Counted from the stretch's first letter, positions 17,377 through 26,018 are shown. The stretch: 64,000 nt of DNA from CAYQJL01 sp964573295 (GCA_964573295.1 CAZNJE010000004.1:62001-126000), one strand, 5' to 3'. The notes: generated by a model from the sequence alone, not told the origin. Numbers and translations: made by a program.

Positions 17377-17442
17377 CGTGGGGGGGCGTGGAGTCCCGCC
17401 CCGGAGTTGACCTCCCGTGGGGGGCGTGGAGTCCCGCCCCGG
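17377..17442 (+). repeat. Duplicated hairpin-forming element between rpmI and rplT
   Basis: Two nearly identical copies of a 28-29-bp sequence (17377-17405 and 17415-17442). Each can fold GGGGCG against CGCCCC around an 8-base loop. The spacer holds nothing else. The copies may be RNA elements, or simply another repeat tract. Confidence 0.8.
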
Positions 17443-17484
17443 ACGCTGGCCAGGCTGATGAACTAAGTTGGAAAGGAGCTGGGC

Positions 17485-17844
17485 ATGCCGAGGACAAAGA
17501 CGGTTGTGCCAGGACGCGCGCGCCGGAACAAGGTTCTGCGCCGCGCGAAGGGTGGTTTCGGGGGACGCTCGAAGCTTCATCGGATTGCCAAAGAAAACCT
17601 CATGCGCGGGATGCAGTATGCCTACCGCGATCGGCGTCAGCGCAAGCGCATGATGCGCCGCCTGTGGATTCAGCGAATCAACGCCGCTGCGCGGCTCAAT
17701 GGGGTGAGCTACAGCGTGCTTATCGCGGGGATGAAGAAGGCCGGGATCGACCTGGACCGTAAGGTGCTTGCTGATCTGGCCGTGCATGATGAGGCGGCGT
17801 TCGCTCGCGTGGTCGAGACGGCTCGGGCGGCGCACACCGGGTAA
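17485..17844 (+). CDS. rplT: 50S ribosomal protein L20
   Basis: A 119-residue L20 with the standard MPRTKTVVPGRARRNKVLR start, YAYRDRRQRKRMMRRLWIQRINAAAR in the middle and a normal C-terminus. L20 assembles early on 23S rRNA and represses the infC operon in several bacteria by binding its leader. The stop codon lies inside an 18-bp repeat. pheS-pheT, which often follow rplT, are absent here. Confidence 0.97.
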   Translation: MPRTKTVVPGRARRNKVLRRAKGGFGGRSKLHRIAKENLMRGMQYAYRDRRQRKRMMRRLWIQRINAAARLNGVSYSVLIAGMKKAGIDLDRKVLADLAVHDEAAFARVVETARAAHTG

Positions 17845-17894
17845 GCCGGGCAGGCTGGGTAAGCCGGGCAGGCTGGGTAAGCCGGGCAGGCTGG
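17841..17894 (+). repeat. Three exact copies of an 18-bp unit at the end of rplT
   Basis: Units at 17841, 17859 and 17877 are identical. The rplT stop codon (17842-17844) is inside the first. Confidence 0.97.
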
Positions 17895-17921
17895 ATCCGG
17901 CAGGAAGCTTACGGAGGGGCC

Positions 17922-18254
17922 ATGGAAGCACCGACGGCGCAACGCGCAGCCGAAGAAGGAGTCATGGAAGAGCTCGACCGGCTCGCGGAGAAGATCGACC
18001 GGGCGACCGAGTTCCTCGCGCGACTGCGAGAGGAGCGTGACGATCTGAAGCGGGTGAACGAGCGCCTGCGCGGCGAACAGAATCGCCTGTTGCAGGAGGC
18101 TGGTGTGGGAGAATACAGCGAGTTGCTGGCTGCCATCACCCGCCTGCAGCGCGCCGAGGAGGAGAACGCACAGCTGCGGGCCGAGCGCGAGCAGGTGTCG
18201 GACCGCTTGGCGGCTATAATTGAGAAGGTTGACTTGGTCGAGCGGGATTTCTAG
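17922..18254 (+). CDS. Small coiled-coil protein, ZapB-like
   Basis: A 110-residue, almost entirely alpha-helical protein rich in Glu, Arg, Leu and Ala in heptads (residues 15-105). GGAGGGG precedes the ATG at 17922. Its place directly before zapA suggests a FtsZ-ring accessory role like ZapB or related division coiled coils. That is context inference, because coiled coils give no specific family signature. Confidence 0.7.
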   Translation: MEAPTAQRAAEEGVMEELDRLAEKIDRATEFLARLREERDDLKRVNERLRGEQNRLLQEAGVGEYSELLAAITRLQRAEEENAQLRAEREQVSDRLAAIIEKVDLVERDF

Positions 18255-18369
18255 ACTCTCCTAAGGGGTGCCTATGGAGTGCAGCCCTGCGGGGATGATC
18301 GGTGGGGGGTCGACGGGGGATCGGCGACCGCTCGCCATAGAACCGCTTGATCCTGGGACTCGGGTAGCC

Positions 18370-18687
18370 ATGAGCGAAGCCACATACACGAAAGTCACCA
18401 TCCTCGGGGAAGAATACCGGGTGGCCGGTGAGCCACTGGGCGCTCCAATCCCTGAACTGGCTGCGTATGTTGCGGATAGGATGGGCGAGGTCAAAGGCAG
18501 CAGCAACACGATTGATCCGAAACGACTGGCCGTTTTGACGGCCCTGAACCTCGCCGATGAACTCCTGCGAGAGCGGGCCCTGTCCGCCGAATGGGCGGGC
18601 CGGCTCCGGGAGCGGGCGGCCGGGCTGGGTTCGACCCTGGATGCGTCACTCCAGCAAGACGAACCCCACCGTGGGTTGCTAGAATGA
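18370..18687 (+). CDS. zapA: Cell division protein ZapA
   Basis: From ATG 18370 the product is 105 residues. The N-terminal ZapA domain reads TYTKVTILGEEYRVAGEP and VADRMGEVKGSSNTIDPKRLAVLTALNLADELL, and a short helical tail follows. ZapA cross-links FtsZ protofilaments. An in-frame GTG at 18268 would add 34 Gly/Pro-rich residues not typical of the family. Neither start has a strong ribosome site, so the N-terminus is uncertain. The zapA-6S RNA order resembles the zapA-ssrS neighbourhood known in proteobacteria. Confidence 0.85.
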   Translation: MSEATYTKVTILGEEYRVAGEPLGAPIPELAAYVADRMGEVKGSSNTIDPKRLAVLTALNLADELLRERALSAEWAGRLRERAAGLGSTLDASLQQDEPHRGLLE

Positions 18688-18757
18688 TACCGGAGTCCTT
18701 CGGAAGGCGGCGCGAGGGCATCGTCTCTCGCGCGCTTCGAGCGGAGCGACCTAAGTG

Positions 18758-18951
18758 TTTGAAATCCCTGCCCTGCACGTGCGGGTAGCGGGACGATTTG
18801 AGCCAACGCAATCCCGAGGGGGTCTGAGAGACGGTTGCTAGAGGAATCCTGTCACCAGGGAGCTCGATCGCAACCGGAAGTAGGACCCCACCTGGACAAA
18901 CCAGGTTCAAATGAGTCCGCTCATCTCCACGGCAGACGCGGGGATTTCCTA
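18758..18951 (+). ncRNA. ssrS: 6S RNA
   Basis: 6S RNA mimics an open promoter and sequesters the housekeeping RNA polymerase holoenzyme. The ends pair GAAATCCC (18761-18768) with GGGATTTC (18941-18948). Inside, AGCGGGAC pairs with GTCCGCT (one bulge), and ATTTGAGCC pairs with GGTTCAAAT. The 3' strand contains the typical CCTGG-ACAAA-CCAGG mini-hairpin just before GGTTCAAAT, as in proteobacterial 6S RNAs. About 190 nt is the normal length, and zapA immediately upstream supports it. U-rich sequence follows the stem. The exact ends are estimates. An extended -10 (TGCTAGAAT, 18677-18685) may drive a longer precursor. Confidence 0.82.
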
Positions 18952-19012
18952 TTTTCTATTGCAAGCCAACTTCCTGGGAGCCCGGGGAGATGTGTTGCCG
19001 GAGGATTCCGTC

Positions 19013-20584
19013 ATGGGATCGTTGGGGGCGTTGGGGACGATTCTGATCGCTCTGTTCAGCGGGGTGATCGCCTTCTTCTTGGGATTCTACATTCATCGGC
19101 GAATAGGTCTGAGCAAGCTCGAGGATGCCGAAAGCCGCGCCAAGAAGATTCTGAGCGAGGCCCAGAAGGAGGCCACGCTTCTCAAGAAGACCTCCGAGGT
19201 CGAGGCCCGCGAGGAGTGGTTCCGGGCCAAGGCCAAGTTCGACGAAGAGATGTGGCGAGCCCGCCAGGAGATCGAGAAACGCGAGCAGGTTGTGATCGAT
19301 CGCGAGTCGGCTGCCCAGCGCCAGGAGGAGCAGAACAAGGCGCAGGAGCGCGAACTCAAGGCCCAGGGAAAGGGGCTCGAGAAGCAGCGCGAGCGCGTCG
19401 ATCAGCAGGCGGCTGAACTCGAACGCTTGATCGGCGAGCAGAATACCCGTCTCGAGCACATCTCGGGGCTGACGACGGAGTCGGCTCGTCAGGAGTTATT
19501 CAAGAATCTGGAGGAGGAGGTCCGGGCCGAGGCCGCAATGAAGGCCAGGCGGATTCGCGAGGAGGCCGAGCGCGACGCCGAGAAAGAAGCGCAGCGCATC
19601 ATTGGAATCGCGATCCAGCGCATGGCATCGGAGCAGTCGGCCGAGAACACCGTGACGGTCGTCTCCCTCCCGTCGGAGGAGATGAAGGGCCGCATCATCG
19701 GCCGCGAGGGCCGCAATATTCGCGCATTCGAGCTCGCTACCGGCATCGACGTGGTCATCGACGACACTCCGGAAGCTGTCTTGCTATCCGGCTATGATCC
19801 AGTACGGCGCGAGGTGGCACGCCAGTCGCTAGAGAAACTGATCAGCGACGGACGAATTCATCCGGGGCGGATCGAAGAGGTCGTCGAGCGGGTCGAACGC
19901 GATGTCGACCGCCACATTCGTGAGACCGGCGAACGGGTCGCCCTTGATTTGGGCGCCCATGGGCTGCATCCGGAACTGGTCCGGCACCTGGGGGCGCTGC
20001 AGTATCGGACCAGTTTCGGCCAGGTGGTTCTCCGGCACTCGACGGAGGTGGCCCACCTGGCGGGCATGATGGCGGCCGAGCTGGGCCTGGATATCTCTCT
20101 GGCGAAGCGATGCGGTCTGTTGCACGACATCGGCAAGGCGGTCGATCACGAGGTCGAGGGTCCGCACGCCGGCATCGGCGCGGATCTGGTGCGGCGCTGC
20201 AACGAACGGCCCGAGGTCATCGAGTCGGTAGGCGGGCACCACGGAGAGATCGAGACGACGAGCATTTACTCGGTGCTGGTGCAGGCGGCCGATGGAATTT
20301 CGGGTGCGCGGCCGGGAGCGCGGCGTGAGACGCTGGAGTCCTACATCAAGCGGCTCCACACCCTCGAGTCGCTGGCCGAGTCGTTCAAGGGTGTCGACAA
20401 GTGCTACGCCATCCAGGCGGGCCGTGAGATTCGTATTGCGGTACAACACAAGGACGTCAACGACGCCGGTGCCGAACAGCTCGCGACCGACATCGCCAAG
20501 AAGATCGAGAAAGACCTGCAGTACCCGGGCCAGATCAAGGTGGTCGTGATCCGCGAGACGCGCGCGATCGACTACGCGCGCTAG
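19013..20584 (+). CDS. rny: Ribonuclease Y
   Basis: RNase Y is a membrane-bound endoribonuclease that starts mRNA decay. The 523-residue product has an N-terminal membrane helix, a long charged coiled coil (about 35-205), a KH domain with EMKGRIIGREGRNIRAFE, and an HD domain with HSTEVAHLAG and the catalytic LLHDIGKA, then GGHHGEIE. The ATG at 19013 follows GGAGG and gives the normal family length. An upstream in-frame ATG at 18911 lies within the 6S RNA and is rejected. Confidence 0.96.
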   Translation: MGSLGALGTILIALFSGVIAFFLGFYIHRRIGLSKLEDAESRAKKILSEAQKEATLLKKTSEVEAREEWFRAKAKFDEEMWRARQEIEKREQVVIDRESAAQRQEEQNKAQERELKAQGKGLEKQRERVDQQAAELERLIGEQNTRLEHISGLTTESARQELFKNLEEEVRAEAAMKARRIREEAERDAEKEAQRIIGIAIQRMASEQSAENTVTVVSLPSEEMKGRIIGREGRNIRAFELATGIDVVIDDTPEAVLLSGYDPVRREVARQSLEKLISDGRIHPGRIEEVVERVERDVDRHIRETGERVALDLGAHGLHPELVRHLGALQYRTSFGQVVLRHSTEVAHLAGMMAAELGLDISLAKRCGLLHDIGKAVDHEVEGPHAGIGADLVRRCNERPEVIESVGGHHGEIETTSIYSVLVQAADGISGARPGARRETLESYIKRLHTLESLAESFKGVDKCYAIQAGREIRIAVQHKDVNDAGAEQLATDIAKKIEKDLQYPGQIKVVVIRETRAIDYAR

Positions 20585-20678
20585 CCGCACGCGAGTCGCG
20601 CTTGGCGCGCCGGGACCCTGCCGCTGATGGGGCTCAGCCTGATGCCAGCGCGGGAACCAGCTGGCCAAAGGAGGTGCC

Positions 20679-21680
20679 GTGGCCGATCTGTTGCGCGGAA
20701 AGCCGGTGGCCGAGAGGCTAAAGGCCGAGCTGAAAGAACGCGTCCAACTACTTTCCGGTCAGGGGGTTACGCCCGGTATCGTCTTGATCCGGGTGGGCGA
20801 TGATCCCGCCTCAGAGGTCTACGTTGCCTCGAAGGAGAAGGCTTGCCGGCAGATCGGGGTGGCCTCGGAGGTGCTGCACTTGCCCGCCGAGACCAGCGAG
20901 GACACCTTGCTGGCCCGCGTTCGCGAGACCGGCGCCCGCGGGGATGTCGACGGCGTTCTCGTGCAGCTTCCTCTCCCGAGAGGCCTCGACGAGGACCGCG
21001 TTCTGGACGCCATTGCTCCCGAGAAGGACGTCGACGGGTTTCATCCGCGTAACGTGGGGCTCTTGACCTTGGGCATGCCCCGTTTCATCCCCGCCACGCC
21101 CCTGGGTATCCTGAAGATCATGGCATTCTACGGGATTGATCCGGCCGGGCGGGAGGTCGTGATCCTGGGTCGCAGCCGCATCGTGGGACGACCGCTGGCC
21201 AATCTGCTCTCGAGTAAGCTGCCCGGGGGCAACGCGACCGTGACCGTTTGCCATACGCGCACGCGTGACCTACCGGCGGTGACCCGCCGGGCCGAGATCC
21301 TGATCGTGGCCGCCGGCCAGAAGCGTATGGTGACCGCCGAGTGGGTGGCCGAGGGCGCCACGGTGATCGACGTGGGGATCCACCGGGAACCGCACCCGGA
21401 GAAGCCTGGGAAGATGCGCGTCTGCGGCGACGTCGACTTCGATTCGGTGGAGCCGAAGGTGGCCGCGATCACGCCAGTTCCGGGCGGCGTGGGACTGATG
21501 ACGGTCGCCTCGCTTCTGGCGAACACCGTGGACGCCGCCGAGCGGCGCGGCGGACAGCGATCCGTGCAGCCGACGGTGCGGCCAGCCGGTCAGCAAAGCA
21601 GTCAGCCAGCCGGCCAGGGACGCGGCCAGCAAAGCAGTCAGCCAGCCGGCCAGGGACCCGGCCAGCGACCCGGGATGTGA
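20679..21680 (+). CDS. folD: FolD bifunctional methylenetetrahydrofolate dehydrogenase/cyclohydrolase
   Basis: FolD interconverts 5,10-methylene- and 10-formyl-tetrahydrofolate with NADP. The catalytic region has SEVYVASKEKAC (Tyr and Lys), VDGVLVQLPLP, EKDVDGFHP, the Rossmann motif ILGRSRIVGRPLANLL and the C-terminal TPVPGGVGLMT. The enzyme ends near residue 295, and a repeat-coded Gln/Ser/Pro/Gly tail of about 38 residues follows, foreign to the family. GTG 20679 follows AAGGAGG. It supplies one-carbon units also made by the glycine cleavage system at 50.5-55 kb. The stop overlaps the xseA start. Confidence 0.97.
   Translation: MADLLRGKPVAERLKAELKERVQLLSGQGVTPGIVLIRVGDDPASEVYVASKEKACRQIGVASEVLHLPAETSEDTLLARVRETGARGDVDGVLVQLPLPRGLDEDRVLDAIAPEKDVDGFHPRNVGLLTLGMPRFIPATPLGILKIMAFYGIDPAGREVVILGRSRIVGRPLANLLSSKLPGGNATVTVCHTRTRDLPAVTRRAEILIVAAGQKRMVTAEWVAEGATVIDVGIHREPHPEKPGKMRVCGDVDFDSVEPKVAAITPVPGGVGLMTVASLLANTVDAAERRGGQRSVQPTVRPAGQQSSQPAGQGRGQQSSQPAGQGPGQRPGM
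21591..21662 (+). repeat. 36-bp tandem repeat in the folD tail
   Basis: Two 36-bp copies (21591 and 21627) and the start of a third, in frame. They encode a 12-residue Gln/Ser/Pro/Ala/Gly unit. Confidence 0.93.
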
Positions 21681-22966
21681 GGCGCATCGTGCAGCCGCGT
21701 CTGTCGGTAACCGAAGCGACCGAGTTCATCCGTTCCTGCATCGAGGACGGCCTGGCGCCGTTCTGGGTGGAGGGCGAGGTGAGCAACTTCGTGGCGCACA
21801 CCTCGGGCCACTTCTACTTCTCGCTCAAAGATGCGTCGGCGCAGCTGCGCTGCGTGATGTTCCGGGGTGCGAATCGCCGGCTCCGCTTCATGCCCGAGAA
21901 CGGGATGACCTGCGCCGGCTTCGGCCGCATCGGCGTCTACGCACGTAGCGGTCAGTACCAGCTGATCGTCGAGCGATTGCTGCCAGCGGGTGAGGGCGAG
22001 CTCCAACTCGCCTTCGAGAGGCTCAAGACCAAGCTCGCGGAGGAGGGCCTGTTCGCTCCCGAGCGTAAGCGTCGTCTGCCGGCCTTTCCCCGTACGGTGG
22101 GCGTGGTGACTTCCCCTACGGGGGCCGCCGTGCGCGACATCGTGCACGTGCTGCGCCGCCGCTGGCCGGCGATTCGGATCCTTTTGCGCCCGGTGCGCGT
22201 GCAGGGGGAAGGGGCGGCCCAGGAGATCGCGGCCGGGGTGGCCGCGTTCGACGCCTCGGGCGCCGCCGACGTGCTCATCGTCGGACGCGGGGGCGGATCG
22301 ATCGAGGATTTGTGGGCCTTCAACGAGGAGACGACCGCGCGTGCGATCGCCGCCTGCACGATTCCGGTAGTCTCGGCGGTGGGGCACGAGACCGATTTCA
22401 CGATCGCCGACCTGGTGGCTGATCTGCGCGCGCCGACTCCGTCGGCGGCGNNNNNNNNNNCGGCGGCGGCTGAGATGACGGTGCGCGACTACCGCGAGAC
22501 GGTGGCCGAGCTTCAGTCGAGCCTGCGGCGCGCGGGGCGAGCAGTGCGCGGCCGGTTGGAGACGTTGTCGTTGCGGCTCGAGGCGACTCGGCGTAGCCGG
22601 GCGTTGCTCTCCCCGCTCGACCGCTTGCAGCAGGAAGCCCAACGCCTCGACGAGCTCTGGCAGCGTCAGACGCGGGCGATCGATGTCCGCCTCTCGCGCG
22701 AACGCGCAGCGCTCCAGGCGGCCGGGGCCCGTCTGGCGGCGCTCGATCCGGAAGGGATCCTGCGCCGCGGCTACGCGGTGGCCTACGGACCTGACGGCGT
22801 GGTGCTGACCGGTGCCGAGGAGGTGGCTCCCGGTGACCGCATCCAGGTCAAGCTCGGCCGGGGCGCGCTTGCGTGCGAGGTTCTGGAACTCGAGATGCCG
22901 GAGCAAGATCGGCCGGAGCGGAACCGGCCGGGGCGAAGTGGCCCGGGGCGCGATCGGGTGGAGTGA
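21677..22966 (+). CDS. xseA: Exodeoxyribonuclease VII large subunit
   Basis: ExoVII degrades single-stranded DNA in repair. The N-terminal OB fold (FWVEGEVSNFVAHTSGHFYFSLKD) and the catalytic domain (VTSPTGAAVRDI, RGGGSIEDLWAFN, SAVGHETDFTIADLVADLRAPTPSAA) are followed by the long coiled coil and a small C-terminal domain. GTG 21677 overlaps the folD stop as GTGA; GTG 21689 is an alternative. A 10-N gap lies at the conserved PTPSAAAE site but the frame continues on both sides. The C-terminus ends in a degenerate Arg/Pro/Gly repeat from about 22897. xseB follows 74 bases later. Confidence 0.95.
   Translation: MRRIVQPRLSVTEATEFIRSCIEDGLAPFWVEGEVSNFVAHTSGHFYFSLKDASAQLRCVMFRGANRRLRFMPENGMTCAGFGRIGVYARSGQYQLIVERLLPAGEGELQLAFERLKTKLAEEGLFAPERKRRLPAFPRTVGVVTSPTGAAVRDIVHVLRRRWPAIRILLRPVRVQGEGAAQEIAAGVAAFDASGAADVLIVGRGGGSIEDLWAFNEETTARAIAACTIPVVSAVGHETDFTIADLVADLRAPTPSAAXXXXAAAEMTVRDYRETVAELQSSLRRAGRAVRGRLETLSLRLEATRRSRALLSPLDRLQQEAQRLDELWQRQTRAIDVRLSRERAALQAAGARLAALDPEGILRRGYAVAYGPDGVVLTGAEEVAPGDRIQVKLGRGALACEVLELEMPEQDRPERNRPGRSGPGRDRVE
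22451..22460. other. Artificial scaffold gap (10 N) in xseA
   Basis: The left flank ends TCGGCGGCG and the right flank starts CGGCGGCGGCTGAG. Overlapping them by CGGCGGCG restores Ser-Ala-Ala-Ala-Glu-Met, exactly the conserved ExoVII sequence. The gap is therefore probably a join of overlapping contigs, with no missing DNA. Confidence 0.85.
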
Positions 22967-23040
22967 CATCGGCGGGTGCGCGAGAGAGTGGACTCCGGGA
23001 TGTCTCACCGCGAGGTCGAGACGACGCGAGGGAGGGCAGT

Positions 23041-23322
23041 ATGAGCCCAGCAAGAAAGCGAGCGGCGTCGGCCGCGGCGGAATCCGAGGAAAACTTCGAG
23101 ATCGAACCGGCTCTCGAGCGGCTGGAAGCCATTGCCGCGCAGCTCGAGCAGGGCGGCACCGACCTGCGTCACGCCTTGGAGCTCTACCGCGAGGCGCGCG
23201 GTCTGTATGATCGCTGCGTGGCCGCGCTCGGCGAGGCCGAGAAGGAAGTGCGCTTGCTCATGGCGGATGGCAAGGTCGCCCCGGCGGAGTCTTCCGGGGG
23301 AACGCTGGAGGAGCTGCCGTGA
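23041..23322 (+). CDS. xseB: Exodeoxyribonuclease VII small subunit
   Basis: A 93-residue helical protein with the XseB core NFEIEPALERLEAIAAQLEQGGTDLRHALELY...L. Small subunits bind along the XseA coiled coil. The N-terminal 20 and C-terminal 15 residues are low-complexity extensions. The ATG at 23041 follows GAGGGAGGG. Its stop overlaps the nadK start (GTGA). Confidence 0.93.
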   Translation: MSPARKRAASAAAESEENFEIEPALERLEAIAAQLEQGGTDLRHALELYREARGLYDRCVAALGEAEKEVRLLMADGKVAPAESSGGTLEELP

Positions 23323-24188
23323 CCCGGCGGACGATTCGTCACGTTGGGATCTATCCCAACTTCGAAAAGCGGCGCTGTCGTTCGGTCTTCCGCCGACTGG
23401 TCGAATGGCTTCGCGAGGTCGACTGCCAGGTGTGGGTGAGCGAAGACCTGAACGGCAAGCTTCCGGTCGAGGTCGGCCGCTTGCCGCAACAGGAACTGGC
23501 GCGGCGGGTGGATTTGCTGGTGGTGTTGGGGGGTGACGGAACGTTGCTCGCCTCGGCGCGCGCTCTCTATCCCCACGAGGTCCCGATTCTGGGGGTCAAC
23601 TTCGGTGGGCTGGGCTTCTTGACCGATGTTTCGATCCGCCATCTCGAAGAGGCCATGCGCCAGACGTTGCTGGGCGACTACACGATCGAGCGGCGCATGA
23701 TGCTCAAGATCTCGATCCTGAGCGCGAAGGGGCGGCCCCGGGCCACGCTCTACGGCCTCAACGATGCGGTCATCCATGAAGCGCGCCAGCGATTGCTGGA
23801 GATCGATACCAAAGTGGGCCGGGCCTCGGCCGGCCACTTCAAGGCCGACGGCATGATCGTGGCGACACCTACCGGTTCGACCGCCTACTCGCTCTCGGCG
23901 GGGGGGCCCATCCTGGAACCGCTGCTCGACGCGCTGATCGCGACGCCGATTTGCCCCCACAGTCTGGCCGTGCGGCCGTTCATCTTCCCGGCCTACGAGA
24001 GCATTCGCATTCAGTGGACGCGCGACGGCGGCGAAGTGTACCTGGCCGTCGACGGCCAGGTCTTCCTGGACCTTCACCCGGGAGAATCGATCGAGGTACG
24101 CCGGGCGGAGAAGAGCTCCTGCTTCGTGCAGCTTCGCCAACGAGCGTTCTGGGATGTGCTGCGCGAGAAGCTGAAGTGGGGCGGTTAG
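23319..24188 (+). CDS. nadK: NAD kinase
   Basis: NadK phosphorylates NAD to NADP. The 289-residue product has the diagnostic GGDGTLL, NFGGLGFLTD, NDAVIHE, DGMIVATPTGSTAYSLSAGGPI and a C-terminal DGQ. Length is normal. GTG 23319 overlaps the xseB stop by four bases, indicating coupled translation. recN starts 30 bases after the stop. This xseA-xseB-nadK-recN order is common in bacteria. Confidence 0.97.
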   Translation: MTRRTIRHVGIYPNFEKRRCRSVFRRLVEWLREVDCQVWVSEDLNGKLPVEVGRLPQQELARRVDLLVVLGGDGTLLASARALYPHEVPILGVNFGGLGFLTDVSIRHLEEAMRQTLLGDYTIERRMMLKISILSAKGRPRATLYGLNDAVIHEARQRLLEIDTKVGRASAGHFKADGMIVATPTGSTAYSLSAGGPILEPLLDALIATPICPHSLAVRPFIFPAYESIRIQWTRDGGEVYLAVDGQVFLDLHPGESIEVRRAEKSSCFVQLRQRAFWDVLREKLKWGG

Positions 24189-24218
24189 CGAAGGGGTTCG
24201 CGGGGGAGGTCACGAGGA

Positions 24219-25973
24219 ATGCTGCTCAGACTGCGCGTCAAGAACTTCCTCTTGATCGACGATGCCGAGCTGGAGTTCAGCCCGCATCTGAACGTCCTGA
24301 CCGGTGAAACCGGCACCGGCAAGTCCCTGCTCTTGGGTGCGCTGGGTTTGGCGCTGGGGGCCCGGGGCTCGGCTTCCTGGATTGGACCGGCGGGCGATCT
24401 CGTGCTGGTCGAGGCCACCTTCCGCGGCGATCGCGCCTTGCGCAGGATCCTGGCTTCGATGGGCATCCTGACCCAGGGCCGGGAGATCGTGCTTTCGCGG
24501 CAGGTTCGCTCTGGAGGTAAGACCCGTTGCTTCATCAACGGGCAGCAGGTGCTGCAGCGAAACCTCAAGCGGTTGGGCGCGCAGCTCGTGGAGATCCACG
24601 GCCAGCGTCAAGAGGAGCGCTTCCGGCAGCCGGAGGTCCAGCGAGATCTGCTGGACCTCTTCGGCGACTTGGGCGAGCTACGCCGGGAGGTCCGAACGCG
24701 ATTTCAGGCCGCGCGTGAGGCGGTCGCCAGCCTGGCTCGTCACGAGGCTCAGCTCGCCGAGCTGGCCCGCGACGAGGAATACCTGCGCTTCCAGCTCAAG
24801 GAGATCGAGGAACTCGCGCCGCGGCCGGGCGAGCTGGAGGAGATTCGGTCGGAGGTGAAGCGCCTGGAGGCCTCGGCGCACCAATCCACCTGGTTGGCAC
24901 AGGCCGAGCACGCCATGATCGGGCCCGAGGGCGGTGCGCTCGAGTTGCTCGAGACCTTGGATGCGCGCTTCCCCCTCGACCGGACGGATGCGGCGATCAA
25001 CGTCCGAGAAGCCGAAGGCACAGGCGGGCAGGCCCACGGTGAGCAGGATGCCTGGTATGACCTCCATGAGGCTCTGCGCGAACTGCTCCAGCGCGCCCGG
25101 GGCTTCGAACGGTTGCTGCGCAAGCAGCGACGGGAGGACGCCGAAGATCTGGAGATGTTGCCCGAGCTGCAGCAACGCGCCTCCCGGCTCGAGCAACTCC
25201 AGCGTAAACACCGCCAGTCGCTCGAGGAGATCCTGACGGGTGCCGACCGCATGCGCGCCGCACTCGACGAGCTGGCCGAAGGCGAGCACACCCGGGCCCG
25301 GCTCGCGGAAGCCTGCGATCAGGCAGAAGCCGCCTTGGAGGAAGCCGCCGTCCGCCTGTCGGATGCGCGCCGCCAGGCCGCCCAGGATCTGATCCAGCGT
25401 GTGGGCCGCGAACTGCACGAGCTGGGTATGAGCGGCGTCGAACTGAGCGTGGCGTTCGGCGACCTCGCCGCCGGCGCGCGGGGCGACCGGGTGCTCACCG
25501 CCGGGGACCGCAGGATCGGTCCCGCGGGGGCCGAGAAGGTGACCCTGCAGGCGCGCACGAACCCGGGAAGCCCCCTGCGTCCGCTGGGCGATATCGCCAG
25601 TGGGGGCGAGATGGCCCGCGTGGCCCTGGCGCTGCGGGTGGTGCTGGGCGAGCGAGGCCGGGCGCTCCTGACCGTCTTCGACGAGATCGATGCCGGTCTG
25701 GGCGCGACGGCCGCCCGTTCGGTGGCCCGCCGATTGCGGAGGGTCAGCCGGCATCGCCAGGTGTTGCTGGTGACCCATCTGCCGGTGATCGCGGCGGCCG
25801 CGGATCACCACATCCAGGTGTGGAAGGAACGCGAGGCGAAGGGGGCGCGCAGCGGCCTGCGTCTGCTCGACGGGGATGCCCGCGTCGGCGAGGTGGCCCG
25901 GATGCTGGGAGGATCGGCCGGGGATCGCGAAGCGCGGGAGCACGCGGCGGCGCTGATAGCGCGGAAAGGTTGA
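24219..25973 (+). CDS. recN: DNA repair protein RecN
   Basis: RecN is an SMC-like ATPase acting at double-strand breaks. The 584-residue product has an N-terminal Walker A (TGETGTGKSLLLGALGLALG) and two coiled-coil arms (about 150-380). The C-terminal half has DIASGGEMARVALALRVVL and Walker B (LLTVFDEIDAGLG), then LLVTHLPVIAA. The ATG at 24219 follows CACGAGGA. A 20-residue Gly/Gln/Glu insertion near residue 268 is the only unusual stretch. Confidence 0.96.
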   Translation: MLLRLRVKNFLLIDDAELEFSPHLNVLTGETGTGKSLLLGALGLALGARGSASWIGPAGDLVLVEATFRGDRALRRILASMGILTQGREIVLSRQVRSGGKTRCFINGQQVLQRNLKRLGAQLVEIHGQRQEERFRQPEVQRDLLDLFGDLGELRREVRTRFQAAREAVASLARHEAQLAELARDEEYLRFQLKEIEELAPRPGELEEIRSEVKRLEASAHQSTWLAQAEHAMIGPEGGALELLETLDARFPLDRTDAAINVREAEGTGGQAHGEQDAWYDLHEALRELLQRARGFERLLRKQRREDAEDLEMLPELQQRASRLEQLQRKHRQSLEEILTGADRMRAALDELAEGEHTRARLAEACDQAEAALEEAAVRLSDARRQAAQDLIQRVGRELHELGMSGVELSVAFGDLAAGARGDRVLTAGDRRIGPAGAEKVTLQARTNPGSPLRPLGDIASGGEMARVALALRVVLGERGRALLTVFDEIDAGLGATAARSVARRLRRVSRHRQVLLVTHLPVIAAAADHHIQVWKEREAKGARSGLRLLDGDARVGEVARMLGGSAGDREAREHAAALIARKG

Positions 25974-26018
25974 GGCGGCGCGAGGAAGCGTCACGGCGTC
26001 GCAATGCGAGAAAACCTG

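Noticed and set aside
18911..19012. Upstream ATG start for RNase Y at 18911
   Set aside because: It lies inside the 6S RNA, while ATG 19013 has GGAGG and gives the normal N-terminal membrane helix.
21591..21662. 36-bp direct repeats resembling a minimal CRISPR array (also 27854-27925)
   Set aside because: The copies are directly contiguous with no spacers, are in frame with genes, and no cas gene is near.
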